Assembly (NCBI RefSeq): GCF_020035535.1
Contig: NZ_CP083350.1
Coordinates: 1,560,501-1,624,500, forward strand
Source of the DNA: Ensifer adhaerens
GTDB lineage: Bacteria > Pseudomonadota > Alphaproteobacteria > Rhizobiales > Rhizobiaceae
Direction: 5' to 3'
Length of the DNA: 64,000 bases
Shown in pieces: positions 21,013 to 30,667 of this stretch (its first letter is position 1; each line of letters opens with the position of its first letter). The notes beneath the pieces are model-generated. The model saw only the letters and a program-made list of their open reading frames with translations, did not search any database and was not told the origin of the DNA. The translations under genes and the position numbers were made by a program.

Positions 21013-21228
21013 GTTTGTTGCCGCCTTCGGTTTTTGCTGCACCTGCGAAAAGCTGCGATCGCTTTTTTAACCCTAATTTAAATTCGAAATTACTAAGTAC
21101 TTATTGGTCAGTGCGCGCTCCGGTTCCTCCCCCCTTGAAGGCGCAGCAAACAGCCGGTCCTCCTCCCGCCGGTATGGCTGACCATGTCCTCCCAGCAACG
21201 CGATCGCGACATCACAGGAGTCACGGCA

Positions 21229-23130
21229 GTGACGTTCAAGAACCTTTCGATTTTGACCAAGGTCGGCCTTGTGGTCGTGGTCATGGGCATATCCTCCATT
21301 CTGATCGCGCTCGCCGGCGCGCGCGGTCTTTCCTCTCTCGGCGCCACGATCATCGATGTCGGTGCCCGCGAAGAGGCGGCGCGCGAGGCGATGGACCTGC
21401 GCGTCGACATCATCGCCATCAGCCGCATGACCTATCAGCTTGCCGCAGCGCCGCAGAAGGCCGCCGATTTCGGTCTGGAAACCGAGAAGCGCGCCGAGGA
21501 AATGCTCGGCCGCGTGACGAAGATCGAGGCGGTTGCCGACGACGCCGAAGACAAGCTGCTGAACGATATCCGCATCACACTGAACAGCTACTTCGACGAG
21601 ATCCGGGCGATGGTCTCCGTCGCCGCAAGCCAGGGCACGGATGCTGCCGCCGTCAAGGCGGCGCTCGACAAGGCGCTTGAGGCCCAGAAGACCGTGACGG
21701 CGACGGTCAAGACCTACAGCACCTATTCCGGCGACGAACTGGCGGCCGCCCGCGCCGAAGCGCTTAACTCCTCCTCCGTCGCGATGACCATCCTGGCCGC
21801 CGCCGCTGCGGCCTGCGTCCTCTTCGGCGTCGGCGTGAGCCTCGTCGTTGCCCGCCGCGGTATCGTCATGCCGGTCCGCGAACTCACCTCGACGATGAGC
21901 GAACTTGCCGACGGCAAGCTTGACGGCGATAGCACGGATGTTTCCCGCCAGGACGAGATCGGCGAGATGGCACGCGCCGTCGAAGTCTTCCGCAAGAACG
22001 GCATCGCCATGCGCTCGATGAAGGCGCAGGAAGCCGCACTGCATGCCCGCAGCAGCGACCTGCAGTCCAACATCAGCGTCGTGGTTGCCTCGGCGGTTGC
22101 CGGTGATTTCACCGGCCGCATCACCAAGGACTATGAAAACGACGACCTCAACCGCTTTGCGTCGAGCGTCAACGAACTCGTCTCGAGCGTCGACCAGACG
22201 GTCAACGAAGTACGCCGGGTCATTGCGGCCCTTGCCGACGCCGACCTGACCCAGACCATGCGCGGCGAGTTCCACGGCGCCTTCGCCGAATTGCAGCGGA
22301 ACGTCAACCAGACGATGGTGACGTTGCGCTCGACTATGCAGAACGTGCGTGGCGCTGCCAGCACCATCAACGACAACTCCGCCGAGTTGAGCTCGGCCGC
22401 CAACGATCTCTCCAAGCGCACGGAACAGCAGGCGGCTGCCCTCGAAGAGACCGCAGCCGCACTCGACGAGATCACCTCGACCGTACGCACCGCTTCCGAG
22501 CGGGCGAACGAGGCGCATGAAATGGTGCGCGCCACCAAGGAAAGCGCCGGCCGTTCGGGCGCGATCGTCAGGAGCGCCGTCGACGCCATGGGGCGGATCG
22601 AGGACTCCTCGAACCGCATCAACCAGATCATCTCGGTCATCGATGAGATCGCCTTCCAGACCAACCTGCTGGCGCTCAACGCCGGCGTCGAAGCGGCGCG
22701 TGCCGGCGAGGCGGGCCGTGGCTTCGCGGTCGTCGCCCAGGAAGTGCGCGAACTCGCCCAGCGTTCGGCCAATGCTGCCAAGGAGATCAAGACGCTGATC
22801 CACAGCTCGGCCTCGGAGGTCGAGAACGGCGTGGCGCTGGTGCGCTCTACCGGTGATGCGCTGCTGGAGATCGAGACCCTGGTCAACAATGTCAGCGGGC
22901 ACGTCAACACGATCGCCACCGCCGCCCGCGAGCAGGCGACTGCGCTGCAGGAGATCAACACCTCGGTCAACCATATGGACCAGATGACCCAGCAGAACGC
23001 GGCGATGGTCGAAGAAACCACGGCCGCCAGCGGCACGCTCGCCGAAGAAAGCCGTCAGTTGCGCACGATGCTGGCGAAATTCAAGCTCGAGGCGCAGACG
23101 GGCCGCGACAGCTGGAGCCGTGCAGCCTGA
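21229..23130 (+). CDS. Methyl-accepting chemotaxis protein
   Basis: A chemoreceptor of about 633 residues. Helix 1 ([20 protein letters not shown]) is followed by a helical periplasmic sensor of about 150 residues, then helix 2 ([20 protein letters not shown]). HAMP segments follow, one starting [17 protein letters not shown]. The long signalling coiled coil has its conserved tip at [20 protein letters not shown]. No C-terminal CheR/CheB-binding pentapeptide is seen. The GTG at 21229 is preferred because AGGAG lies eight bases before it; an in-frame ATG at 21184 is the alternative. The AT-rich 21060-21110 stretch holds the promoter region. It is monocistronic. Confidence 0.92.
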   Translation: MTFKNLSILTKVGLVVVVMGISSILIALAGARGLSSLGATIIDVGAREEAAREAMDLRVDIIAISRMTYQLAAAPQKAADFGLETEKRAEEMLGRVTKIEAVADDAEDKLLNDIRITLNSYFDEIRAMVSVAASQGTDAAAVKAALDKALEAQKTVTATVKTYSTYSGDELAAARAEALNSSSVAMTILAAAAAACVLFGVGVSLVVARRGIVMPVRELTSTMSELADGKLDGDSTDVSRQDEIGEMARAVEVFRKNGIAMRSMKAQEAALHARSSDLQSNISVVVASAVAGDFTGRITKDYENDDLNRFASSVNELVSSVDQTVNEVRRVIAALADADLTQTMRGEFHGAFAELQRNVNQTMVTLRSTMQNVRGAASTINDNSAELSSAANDLSKRTEQQAAALEETAAALDEITSTVRTASERANEAHEMVRATKESAGRSGAIVRSAVDAMGRIEDSSNRINQIISVIDEIAFQTNLLALNAGVEAARAGEAGRGFAVVAQEVRELAQRSANAAKEIKTLIHSSASEVENGVALVRSTGDALLEIETLVNNVSGHVNTIATAAREQATALQEINTSVNHMDQMTQQNAAMVEETTAASGTLAEESRQLRTMLAKFKLEAQTGRDSWSRAA

Positions 23131-23154
23131 TCGAAGGGCGCAGCGAACATGAAA

Positions 23155-23186
23155 AAGGGGCCGGCATTTGCCGGCCCCTTCTCGTT
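23155..23186 (+). terminator. Intrinsic terminator after the chemoreceptor
   Basis: Eleven-base arms AAGGGGCCGGC and GCCGGCCCCTT enclose an ATTT loop and are followed by TTCTCGTTTC. The stem is strong, and A-runs on the other side could make it work in both directions. Confidence 0.82.
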
Positions 23187-23309
23187 TCAGGGACTGGCCT
23201 CGCTTCCGCCGCATAGCCGAAGACGACGGCGGGGCTTTCAGCGGTCTTGTTCGTCTGGGTATCGGCCATCAGCCCGTCGCGGCGGGAGGAGCGGATCCAG
23301 GCAGCGCCG

Positions 23310-23435
23310 GTGGGGCCTTTGGGATGTGGTTGGCGAGCGCGACCGCTTCCTCCTCGAAGACGGTGACGCCTATGATAGGGCCGAAGACCTCCTCGCGGGC
23401 GCGGTCGTCGGATTTTCGGACAGAAAGGTAAACCC
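23310..23435 (-). pseudogene. Remnant of an aldehyde dehydrogenase C-terminal region
   Basis: On the minus strand this stretch reads VRKSDDRA then REEVFGPIIGVTVFEEE and AVALANHI. REE(V/I)FGP followed by a hydrophobic strand and an acidic ALAN segment is the signature of the aldehyde dehydrogenase family around the catalytic domain's C-terminal part. There is no upstream catalytic Cys region and the frame closes soon after (stop before 23269), so it is a fragment. Weak similarity may continue in another frame toward 23215. The remains lie in the 385 bp between the chemoreceptor and the next importer operon; nothing else is coded there. Confidence 0.65.
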
Positions 23436-23460
23436 CGGAAAAATCCCTGAAAATGTCCAT

Positions 23461-23474
23461 TGAAATCGATTACA
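23461..23474. promoter_or_regulatory. Candidate LacI-family operator upstream of the binding protein
   Basis: TGAAATCGATTACA is an imperfect palindrome around AATCGATT, 41 bp before the binding-protein start. LacI-family operators are commonly even palindromes with CG at the centre. A LacI regulator is encoded at the end of the same operon, and a related AAATCGAT core lies before 29252. Confidence 0.55.
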
Positions 23475-23515
23475 TTTTCTGGCTTCATGGCTTTCGCAAG
23501 ATTTGGGAGGATCTA

Positions 23516-24541
23516 ATGAAGAAATTTATCGCCGCAGCGCTCGGCGCTGTCGCAACCATTGCTATTTCCGCTTCTTTCGCCAATGCCGAGACTTTCAAGA
23601 TCGGCCTGTCCAACGGCTGGGTCGGCAGTGAATGGCGCACGCAGATGATCGACGAGGCCAAGGAGGCCGCGGCGAAGTGGAAGGAGAAAGGCGTCGACGT
23701 CGAAGTCTCCGTCCAGAGCGCCAATGTCGACGTGCCCGGCCAGATTGCGCACGTGCGCAACTTCATCGCCGAAGGCGTGAATGCCATCATCATCAACCCC
23801 AACAGCCCGACCGCCTTCGATCCGATCTTCGCCCAGGCGAAGGAAGCCGGTATCCTGGTAATCGCGACGGACGCCGAGGTTTCCTCGCCGGATGCGACCT
23901 ATGTCGGCATCGACCAGACGGCCTGGGGTGCGGCGGGCGCCAAGTGGCTGGCTGACACGCTCGGCGGCAAGGGCAAGGTGGTCGCCATCAACGGGGTCGC
24001 CGGCCATCCGGCCAACGAAATGCGTGTTGCCGGCTACAAGAGCGTCTTCAAGGATTATCCGGACCTGCAGGTGGTCAACGAGGTCAACGCCAACTGGGAT
24101 CAGGCCCAGGGCCAGCAGGCGATGCAGAACATCCTTGCGACCTATCCTGACATCAACGGCGTCGTTGTTCAGGACGGCATGGCGGCCGGCGCCTGGAAGT
24201 CGATCATGGATGCGGGCAAGTCCAGCCAGATCGCCGCGACCGGCGAAATCCGCAAGGACTTCATCGATCTCTGGGTCAAGGACAAGCTGAATTCCGGCGC
24301 GACCGTCAACCCGCCCGGGGTCATGGCAAGCGCACTCAACGTCGCGGTGCTGATGCTGCAGGGCAAGGAACTGAAGGAGCCGGCAACGGCAGGCCAATAC
24401 AAGAACGCCATGTACCTGCCGATCCCGTTCATCGACAGCAAGAACCTTGGCGACGCCGCCAAGCAGCTCGATGGCAAGCCGGGCTACTACTCCTACACCA
24501 ACGCACTTTCGATCGATGACGCCACGGCGTTGTTCAAGTAA
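23516..24541 (+). CDS. Periplasmic sugar-binding protein (ribose-type, Peripla_BP_4)
   Basis: A 341-residue secreted protein. The signal peptide KKFIAAALGAVATIAISASF ends at ANAETFKIG. The mature chain has the ribose-binding-type order: FKIGLSNGWVGSEW, then an INPNSPTAFDPIF segment (substrate contact region), ATDAEVSSPDATYVG, and DGMAAGAWKSIMDAG. It delivers a sugar or polyol to the ABC complex encoded downstream. The start at 23516 is clear from GGGAGG five bases upstream and from the signal peptide. It is first of an operon with ATPase, two permeases and a LacI regulator. Substrate not identifiable by eye. Confidence 0.92.
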   Translation: MKKFIAAALGAVATIAISASFANAETFKIGLSNGWVGSEWRTQMIDEAKEAAAKWKEKGVDVEVSVQSANVDVPGQIAHVRNFIAEGVNAIIINPNSPTAFDPIFAQAKEAGILVIATDAEVSSPDATYVGIDQTAWGAAGAKWLADTLGGKGKVVAINGVAGHPANEMRVAGYKSVFKDYPDLQVVNEVNANWDQAQGQQAMQNILATYPDINGVVVQDGMAAGAWKSIMDAGKSSQIAATGEIRKDFIDLWVKDKLNSGATVNPPGVMASALNVAVLMLQGKELKEPATAGQYKNAMYLPIPFIDSKNLGDAAKQLDGKPGYYSYTNALSIDDATALFK

Positions 24542-24551
24542 GCACTGGTTT

Positions 24552-24582
24552 CGCCGGGCGGCTCACACCGAGTTGCCCGGCG
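24552..24582 (+). terminator. Intercistronic hairpin between binding protein and ATPase genes
   Basis: CGCCGGGC and GCCCGGCG pair across 15 bases, 10 bp after the binding-protein stop and without a T-tract. It probably partially terminates or stabilises the upstream message so that binding protein exceeds ATPase (inference). Confidence 0.6.
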
Positions 24583-24706
24583 ACTGATGCCGCCGACCGT
24601 TGCCGATTAAGGCCGATCGGGCATGAAAGATCGCTGCAGCGGAGCCGGTGTTGATACGTGGCTCCATGATGATGCGGCAACCAACCAAGATGATGGGCGA
24701 CAGCCG

Positions 24707-26212
24707 ATGTCGAAACTGAGACTGAACGGCGTGAGCAAGGCTTACGGCGCAACGTTGGCGCTACGCCGCGGCGATCTCGAGATCGTGGCCGGCGAGGTGC
24801 ACGTGCTGATGGGCTCCAACGGCTCCGGCAAGAGCACGCTGTGCAAGATCATCGCCGGCAGCGTGCGCCCCGACGGGGGCCAGATCCTGATCAACGACAA
24901 GCCCGTGATGATCTCCGGACCGCAGGCAGCGCGCGCCGCCGGCATCGGCATCTTCTATCAGGAGCTCAGCCTTGCCAGCCATCGGTCGGTCGAGGAGAAC
25001 ATCTGCCTTTCCGCCCTGCCGGTGAAAGCAGGCCTCTTCATCGACCGCCAGGCCCTCAAGGCGCGCGCGGCGCGTTACATCGCGCTTTTTGCCGAAGTCG
25101 CCGGCGAGGGTTTTTACGCGGAGGCCCTGGTCGGCAATCTCCGGGCGGACCAGCGGCAACTGGTTGAAATCATGAAGGCGCTCGCCAGCGAAGCGCCGAT
25201 CCTGATCTTCGACGAACCGACCTCGGCGCTCGACCGCGCCCAGGTCGATCGCTTCTTCGAAATCCTGCGTGGGCTAAAAGCGCAGGGGCGCGGCATCATC
25301 TTCATCTCGCACCGCATGGACGAAATCACCGCGATCGGCGATCGCGTGACGATCATCCGCGACGGCGAGACCATCGAGACGTTGAAGCTCGCCGACACCG
25401 ATCCGGCAACGGTCATCCGGCTGATGGTCGGCGGCGCGAGTGACATGCCGGCTGCAAGGTCGTCAGCACCGGCGGCGGTGGAAACACAGACGCAGGCGGC
25501 GATCTCCGTTCGCAACCTCTCGGGCAAAGGCTTTCGCGATGTCAGCTTCGAGGTGGCGAAGGGCGAGATCCTCGGCCTCGGCGGCCTGCACGGCCAGGGG
25601 CAGTCGGCGCTGCTCCGGTCGATCTTCGGCGCAGGCACCGTCTTATCCGGAGAGGTGACGATCGGAGGCCAACGCTACGATGCCAAAAGCCCGCGCGACG
25701 CCATCCGCCGCGGCTGCGCTTATGTCTCCGGCGACCGTGGTCGCGACGGCGTCATCAGCGGCCGGCCGATCATCGAGAACGTCACGCCGATCCATTATCT
25801 TCGCGACCGGCTGATGCTCGCGCGGCCCTCGAGCCTCAAGAACAAGGCGATGCCGGCGCTGGAGGCGATGCACACCAAGTTTGCGAGCCTCTTCCATCCG
25901 ATCAATTCGCTCTCGGGCGGCAACCAGCAGAAGGTGATCATCGCCCGCTGGCTGATCGATCGTCCCGACGTGCTGCTGCTTGACGACCCGACCAAGGGCA
26001 TCGACCTCCAGGCCAAGGCCGATCTCTTCGCGCTCATCCGGCAGCTGGCGGCCGAGGGTCTCGGCATCCTGCTCTATTCGTCGGAGGATGCCGAGCTGCT
26101 CGGCAATGCCACCCGCATCCTCGTTTTCAACGGTGGTTCGGTGACGCGCGAGCTGACCGGCGACGATCGCACCCGCTACAATCTCTACCAGGCTGCATAC
26201 GAGGCCGCATGA
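24707..26212 (+). CDS. Sugar ABC transporter double ATPase (RbsA/XylG type)
   Basis: A 501-residue protein with two tandem ATPase domains. The first has Walker A GSNGSGKST and Walker B ILIFDEPTSALD, but its signature is the divergent LRADQRQLVEI usual for this family. The second has a degenerate P-loop (GLHGQGQSALL), an intact LSGGNQQKVIIARWL and Walker B VLLLDDPTKGID. This asymmetry is normal for RbsA/MglA proteins. The start at 24707 (MSKLRLNGV) is preferred over an in-frame ATG at 24623. The stop overlaps the first permease start. Confidence 0.93.
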   Translation: MSKLRLNGVSKAYGATLALRRGDLEIVAGEVHVLMGSNGSGKSTLCKIIAGSVRPDGGQILINDKPVMISGPQAARAAGIGIFYQELSLASHRSVEENICLSALPVKAGLFIDRQALKARAARYIALFAEVAGEGFYAEALVGNLRADQRQLVEIMKALASEAPILIFDEPTSALDRAQVDRFFEILRGLKAQGRGIIFISHRMDEITAIGDRVTIIRDGETIETLKLADTDPATVIRLMVGGASDMPAARSSAPAAVETQTQAAISVRNLSGKGFRDVSFEVAKGEILGLGGLHGQGQSALLRSIFGAGTVLSGEVTIGGQRYDAKSPRDAIRRGCAYVSGDRGRDGVISGRPIIENVTPIHYLRDRLMLARPSSLKNKAMPALEAMHTKFASLFHPINSLSGGNQQKVIIARWLIDRPDVLLLDDPTKGIDLQAKADLFALIRQLAAEGLGILLYSSEDAELLGNATRILVFNGGSVTRELTGDDRTRYNLYQAAYEAA

Positions 26213-27204
26213 TGACATCGATCGCGACAGACATTTCTTCGCCAAGGAGCGGCGGCCTGCGCTCCTGGCTCGAGCGCTACCCGTTCCTGCCGGCGCTGGT
26301 CATCCTCATAGCGCTCCTGGCGCTGAACGGAATCTTTTCGCCGAACAGCCTGAGCTTCCGCTCGTTGTCGGGATTGCTCAGCACCTACATGGCGCTCGTC
26401 ATGCTGGCGATCGCCCAGACCTATGTCGTTTCCGCCGGCGATATCGACCTTTCCGCCGGAGCGACGCTGTCGCTGGTCAATGTCGCGGTCGTCGTGCTGA
26501 TGGAGCGCTGGGGCGGCGGCGCGGGCGCGGTGCTGCTCGCACTCGCGCTCGGCGTCCTCATCGGGCTTGCCTGCGGGCTGGTCAACGGACTGGTCGTTGC
26601 AGCACTTCGGCTGCAGGCGATCGTCGCGACCTTTGCGACCAGCATCTTCTTCACCGGCCTTGCGCTCTATGTCATGCCTGTCGCCGGCACACCGGCGCCG
26701 GCCTTGTTCTGGCGCACCTATGGCGGCCCTCTCTTGGGCCTGCCCTTCGTCTTCTACGTGCTCGCGGCGCTGGCCGTGCTGCTTTTCCTCCTGTCGCGCA
26801 CGCGCATCGTCACCGAACTGCTGGCCGTCGGAGATGATCAGCAGGCGGCCTATCAGACCGGTCTTCCGGTGGTTGCGGTCCGCATCAGGGGTTATCTGCT
26901 CTGCGGTCTTTTCTCGGCGCTCGCGGCCTTCTGCCTGACGGGCGATACGGCGAGCGGCGATCCGCTGGTCGGCGGCAAGATGACGCTCTACAGCGTCGCC
27001 GCGGTCGTGCTCGGCGGCAGTGCCCTTGCCGGCGGCTGGACGACGGTGGTCGGCTCGCTCCTCGGCGCGCTGACGATCGGCCTCGTCAATTCGCTGGTCT
27101 TCTTCATGGGCACGCCGTCGGAATGGCAGAACTTGGTCCAGGGCCTCGCCATTCTGATCGTCCTGATGGCCGGCGTACTCGCCGGTCGGAGGGCACGGGC
27201 ATGA
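26209..27204 (+). CDS. Sugar ABC transporter permease (RbsC type), first copy
   Basis: A 331-residue membrane protein with about eight to ten hydrophobic helices. The RbsC hallmarks are ETYVVSAGDIDLSAGA-like (seen as QTYVVSAGDIDLSAGATLSL) and SGDPLVGGKMTLYSVAAVVL with GGSALAGG. Translation starts at the ATG overlapping the ATPase stop (ATGATGA). The second permease follows with its own ATGA overlap. Two different permeases in tandem suggest a heterodimeric channel. Confidence 0.92.
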   Translation: MMTSIATDISSPRSGGLRSWLERYPFLPALVILIALLALNGIFSPNSLSFRSLSGLLSTYMALVMLAIAQTYVVSAGDIDLSAGATLSLVNVAVVVLMERWGGGAGAVLLALALGVLIGLACGLVNGLVVAALRLQAIVATFATSIFFTGLALYVMPVAGTPAPALFWRTYGGPLLGLPFVFYVLAALAVLLFLLSRTRIVTELLAVGDDQQAAYQTGLPVVAVRIRGYLLCGLFSALAAFCLTGDTASGDPLVGGKMTLYSVAAVVLGGSALAGGWTTVVGSLLGALTIGLVNSLVFFMGTPSEWQNLVQGLAILIVLMAGVLAGRRARA

Positions 27205-28157
27205 GTTCGGTTGCCGCTTTCTTCAAACAGCCGCTGGTCGTGGCGCTGATCCTCATCGTCGCGCTGCTTGTTCTCGGCCAAAGCCTGTCTCCGGGCTTTG
27301 CCTCGGCCGACCAGATCCTGCGGCTGCTGATCGTCGCCTCGCTGCTCGGTATCGTCGCCGCCGGCCAGAATGTCGTCATTCTCGGTGGGCGTGAGGGCAT
27401 CGACCTCTCCGTCGGTGGCGTCGTCTCGCTCTCAGCGATCATTGCTGGCAATGTCATGAACGGGGCCGATGGCGGCATCCTGCCGGCCGTGCTCGCTTGC
27501 CTCGCGGCGGGCGCATTTTTCGGCCTGCTGAACGGCCTCGGCGTCACGCTTCTGCGCATCCCGCCGCTGGTGATGACGCTCGGCATGCTCGGTGTGCTGC
27601 AGGGCCTGCTGGTCGTCATCCGCCAGGGCATCCCTTCGGGCCGCGCAGCCCCCGGCCTCTCCGCCTTCGTCACCCAGCCGCTGGCGCTCGGCATTCCCGG
27701 CATCATCTGGCTCTGGATCGCGATCGGCCTGTTCATGGCTTTCATGCTCAATCGCACCGTCTTCGCTCATCGCATCTACGCGATCGGCTCCAATGAGCAT
27801 GCCGCCTACATGGCCGGCGTGCCGGTTCGGCTCATGCGCATCGGTCTCTTCATGATCTCGGGCATGTTCGCGGCGATCGCCGGGCTCTGCCTACTCGGCT
27901 ATTCCGGTTCGTCCTTCGCCAATGTCGGCGAGCAATACATGCTGTCCTCGATCATCGCCGTCGTCTTCGGCGGCACCTCGCTTGCCGGCGGCAAGGGCGG
28001 CTACACCGGCACCATGGCCGGCGCGCTGCTGCTGGTCATCCTCCAGGGCATCCTGACGACCGTGAATATCGATGAGTCCGGCCGCCAGATGGTGTTCGGC
28101 GCGACGCTTCTGCTGCTCATGCTGTTCTACGGCCGCGGGAGGGCGATGCGGGCATGA
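27201..28157 (+). CDS. Sugar ABC transporter permease (RbsC type), second copy
   Basis: A 318-residue permease related to the preceding one. It shows GQNVVILGGREGIDLSVGGVV, NGLGVTLLRIPPLVMTLGML in outline, YAIGSNEHAAYMAGVPV and FGGTSLAGGKGGYTGT, all in the RbsC order. The start at 27201 overlaps the previous stop by four bases, and its own stop overlaps the LacI gene start, so the operon is tightly coupled. The two permeases differ enough not to be a recent duplication. Confidence 0.92.
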   Translation: MSSVAAFFKQPLVVALILIVALLVLGQSLSPGFASADQILRLLIVASLLGIVAAGQNVVILGGREGIDLSVGGVVSLSAIIAGNVMNGADGGILPAVLACLAAGAFFGLLNGLGVTLLRIPPLVMTLGMLGVLQGLLVVIRQGIPSGRAAPGLSAFVTQPLALGIPGIIWLWIAIGLFMAFMLNRTVFAHRIYAIGSNEHAAYMAGVPVRLMRIGLFMISGMFAAIAGLCLLGYSGSSFANVGEQYMLSSIIAVVFGGTSLAGGKGGYTGTMAGALLLVILQGILTTVNIDESGRQMVFGATLLLLMLFYGRGRAMRA

Positions 28158-29173
28158 GCGAGCGGCCGAAGATCAAGGACATCGCAGAACGCGCCGGCGT
28201 TTCGGTCGCGACCGTATCGCGGGCGCTGAGCGGCTCGTCGCTGGTGACCGACGAGACACGCAAACGGATCCACGCGCTTGCCCGCGAGCTCAACTACCGC
28301 CCCAATGTCAGCGCCCGCAACTTGCGCACTCGCCGGTCGATGTCGGTGCTGCTTGTCGTGCGCGACGTCGGCAACCCCTTCTATCTGGAGATTCTGAAGG
28401 GCGTGGAAGCGACGGCACGCGAAGCCGGTTACGCCGTTCTGATGGGCAACACCGAGAACGACCCGGACCGCGAGGTCGAATATTTCAACATGCTGCGCGA
28501 CGGCCATGCCGACGGCATGATCCTGATGACCGGCAAGCTGCCGCCACCGCAGCCGGGCGAAAGCGCCGACCTATCGCATCTGCCGGTCGTTATCGCGCTG
28601 GAAATGATCGAGGGATCCGGTTTCCCGCATGTTCAGATCGACAATGCGGCAGCGGCGCGCGCCGCCGTGGAGCACTTGATCGCGCTCGGTCACCGCCACA
28701 TCGCCCATATCGCCGGTCCGCTGCCGGAGGTCATGGCGCTCAATCGCCGCGATGGCTATCGCGCCGCCATGAAAGCCGCCGGCCTTGAGATCCCCGAGGG
28801 TTACGAGGTTCGGGGCGATTATCTGCTCGAAAGCGGCGAGGCGCGTGCAGCGGACCTCTTCGCTCTGTCGGAGCCGCCGACCGCGATCTTTGCCGCCAAC
28901 GACGAGATGGCCTATGGCGCGATCCATGCGCTGCGGCGGCTTGGCCGCGACGTGCCCGGCGATGTCTCGGTCGTCGGCTTCGACGATCTCTACCTCAGTA
29001 AGGCCTTCTATCCGCCGCTGACGACCGTCAGCCAGCCCCGCGCCGAAATCGGCCGCACGGCGATGTCGCAGCTTCTCAACATCCTCTCGGAGGGTTACGT
29101 CGCCGCGGAGCCAGCCATCGTCCTGCCGACCACGCTCAACATCCGAGGCAGCACCGCGCCGCCGCGTAAATAG
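28154..29173 (+). CDS. LacI-family transcriptional regulator
   Basis: A 339-residue repressor. The N-terminal helix-turn-helix reads IKDIAERAGVSVATVSRALS, followed by the hinge NYRPNVSARNLRTRRS and a periplasmic-binding-like core (VLLVVRDVGNPFY, FAANDEMAYGAIHAL, VSVVGFDDLYLS). It probably represses the importer operon in which it is the last gene, and perhaps the dehydrogenase 78 bp downstream. AATCGATT-type sites occur before both (23461-23474 and 29229-29240). The ATG overlaps the permease stop. Confidence 0.93.
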   Translation: MSERPKIKDIAERAGVSVATVSRALSGSSLVTDETRKRIHALARELNYRPNVSARNLRTRRSMSVLLVVRDVGNPFYLEILKGVEATAREAGYAVLMGNTENDPDREVEYFNMLRDGHADGMILMTGKLPPPQPGESADLSHLPVVIALEMIEGSGFPHVQIDNAAAARAAVEHLIALGHRHIAHIAGPLPEVMALNRRDGYRAAMKAAGLEIPEGYEVRGDYLLESGEARAADLFALSEPPTAIFAANDEMAYGAIHALRRLGRDVPGDVSVVGFDDLYLSKAFYPPLTTVSQPRAEIGRTAMSQLLNILSEGYVAAEPAIVLPTTLNIRGSTAPPRK

Positions 29174-29228
29174 CCAGGGCGCGACGAGGAAGCCGCGTGC
29201 GTTTTTCGCCCGCATCCCGCCGTTACCA

Positions 29229-29240
29229 AAATCGATAAAT
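29229..29240. promoter_or_regulatory. Second AAATCGAT operator-like site
   Basis: AAATCGATAAAT lies 12 bp upstream of the dehydrogenase start and shares AAATCGAT with the site at 23461-23474. The symmetrical part is only ATCGAT, so this is a weak half-matching site. If bound by the LacI protein it would put the dehydrogenase under the same control. Confidence 0.4.
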
Positions 29241-29251
29241 GGGAGAAGAGA

Positions 29252-30496
29252 ATGACACAGCTACCGAAGCAGACGCTGCGCGTGGGTTTCGTCGGATCGG
29301 GCTTCATCGCCCATTTCCACCTGAAGTCGATGATCGGTGTGCGCAATGTCGAGGTCACCGGCGTCTTTAGCCGCAAGGCCGAAAACCGGGAGAAGTTTGC
29401 AAACGAGGTCGAATCCCTCGGTCTCGGCACCTGCCGCACGCATGAGAGTCTGGAAGCGCTGCTGACCGCCGACGACATCGACGCGGTCTGGATCCTCTCG
29501 CCCAACTATACCCGCCTCGACGTCATGCGTGCGCTGCACAAGGCAATCAAGGATGGCCGCAGCAAAATCGTCGCGGTCGCCTGCGAGAAACCGCTTGCCC
29601 GCACCGTCGCCGAGGCGCGCGAGATGCTGTCGCTGGCCGAGGATGCCGGCCTCAATCATGGGTATCTCGAAAACCAGGTCTTCTGCACGCCGGTCTTGCG
29701 CGGCAAGGAGATCATCTGGCGGCGTGCGGCTTCCACCACTGGCCGCCCCTATCTTGCTCGGGCGGCCGAGGAACATTCCGGCCCGCACGTGCCCTGGTTC
29801 TGGCAGGGCGACAAGCAGGGCGGCGGCGTGCTTTCGGACATGATGTGCCACAGCGTCGAGGTCGCACGCTACCTGCTGACGGCGCCCGGTGCACCGCGCA
29901 ATTCGCTCAAGATCAAGGCGGTGAACGGCACTGTCGCCAATCTCAAGTGGACACGGCCGCACTACGCCGAACAGCTGCGCAATCGCTTCGGCAGCGAGGT
30001 CGATTATCGCAATCGTCCGTCCGAGGATTTCGCCCGTGCCACGGTGACGCTCGAAGACCAGGACGGCAACGAACTGATGATCGAGGCGACCACCTCCTGG
30101 GCCTATGTCGGCGCCGGGCTGCGCATCCAGCTCGAATTGCTCGGGCCGGAATATGCGCTCGAATACAATTCGCTCTCCACCGGCCTGAAGATCTTTATGT
30201 CGCGCGAGGTCAAGGGCTCGGAAGGCGAGGACCTCGTCGAGAAGCAGAACGCCGAGCAGGGCCTGATGCCGGTGCTTGAGGATGAGGCCGGCGTCTATGG
30301 CTACACGGATGAGAACCGCCACATGGTCGAGTGTTTCCGCAAGGGCGAAAAGCCGCTCGAAACCTTCGAGGACGGCCTTGCCGTGGTCGAGATGCTGATG
30401 GGCCTTTACCGTTCGGCAGAAATCAACGCGACGCTCAACTTCCCGGCGCCGGAGCTGGAGCATTACGTGCCGCTCGTTGCGCGCCGTGGGGCCTGA
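29252..30496 (+). CDS. Gfo/Idh/MocA-family NAD(P)-dependent oxidoreductase
   Basis: A 414-residue dehydrogenase. The N-terminal Rossmann motif is LRVGFVGSGFIAHFH, and the family's EKP motif with its conserved Lys is seen in ACEKPLARTVAEA. The C-terminal domain has GGGVLSDMMCHSVEVARYLL, which holds the conserved HS/HxxD-like catalytic region. It would oxidise or reduce a sugar, inositol or related carbohydrate in the cytoplasm. GGGAGAAG precedes the ATG. It follows the LacI gene by 78 bp, so it is the only catabolic enzyme linked to this importer. It is somewhat longer than the usual 330-390 residues. Confidence 0.87.
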   Translation: MTQLPKQTLRVGFVGSGFIAHFHLKSMIGVRNVEVTGVFSRKAENREKFANEVESLGLGTCRTHESLEALLTADDIDAVWILSPNYTRLDVMRALHKAIKDGRSKIVAVACEKPLARTVAEAREMLSLAEDAGLNHGYLENQVFCTPVLRGKEIIWRRAASTTGRPYLARAAEEHSGPHVPWFWQGDKQGGGVLSDMMCHSVEVARYLLTAPGAPRNSLKIKAVNGTVANLKWTRPHYAEQLRNRFGSEVDYRNRPSEDFARATVTLEDQDGNELMIEATTSWAYVGAGLRIQLELLGPEYALEYNSLSTGLKIFMSREVKGSEGEDLVEKQNAEQGLMPVLEDEAGVYGYTDENRHMVECFRKGEKPLETFEDGLAVVEMLMGLYRSAEINATLNFPAPELEHYVPLVARRGA

Positions 30497-30543
30497 CGAC
30501 GAACGTCCTGCACCGAAGGCCGGCCGATTTCGTGGAGTGATTT

Positions 30544-30598
30544 GGCGGTGAAGGCTGTGATGGTCTTCACCGCCCGGCCAGCATCAGGGGAATGCTGG
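30544..30598 (+). terminator. Tandem hairpins after the dehydrogenase
   Basis: GGCGGTGAAG / CTTCACCGCC (30544-30574) is followed at once by CCAGCAT / ATGCTGG (30578-30598). The two stems together close the importer-dehydrogenase unit; there is no long T-tract. Confidence 0.65.
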
Positions 30599-30667
30599 TG
30601 CAATAGCTCAGGACCGCCGCGAGCGTGGAGTTCCTCCCCAATTATACGCCTATCTCCGTGATCTCTG

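Noticed and set aside
19210..21042. Minus-strand frame of about 610 codons opposite 5-oxoprolinase
   Set aside because: No motif or ribosome-binding site; it is the shadow of a 1206-residue enzyme with clear family signatures.
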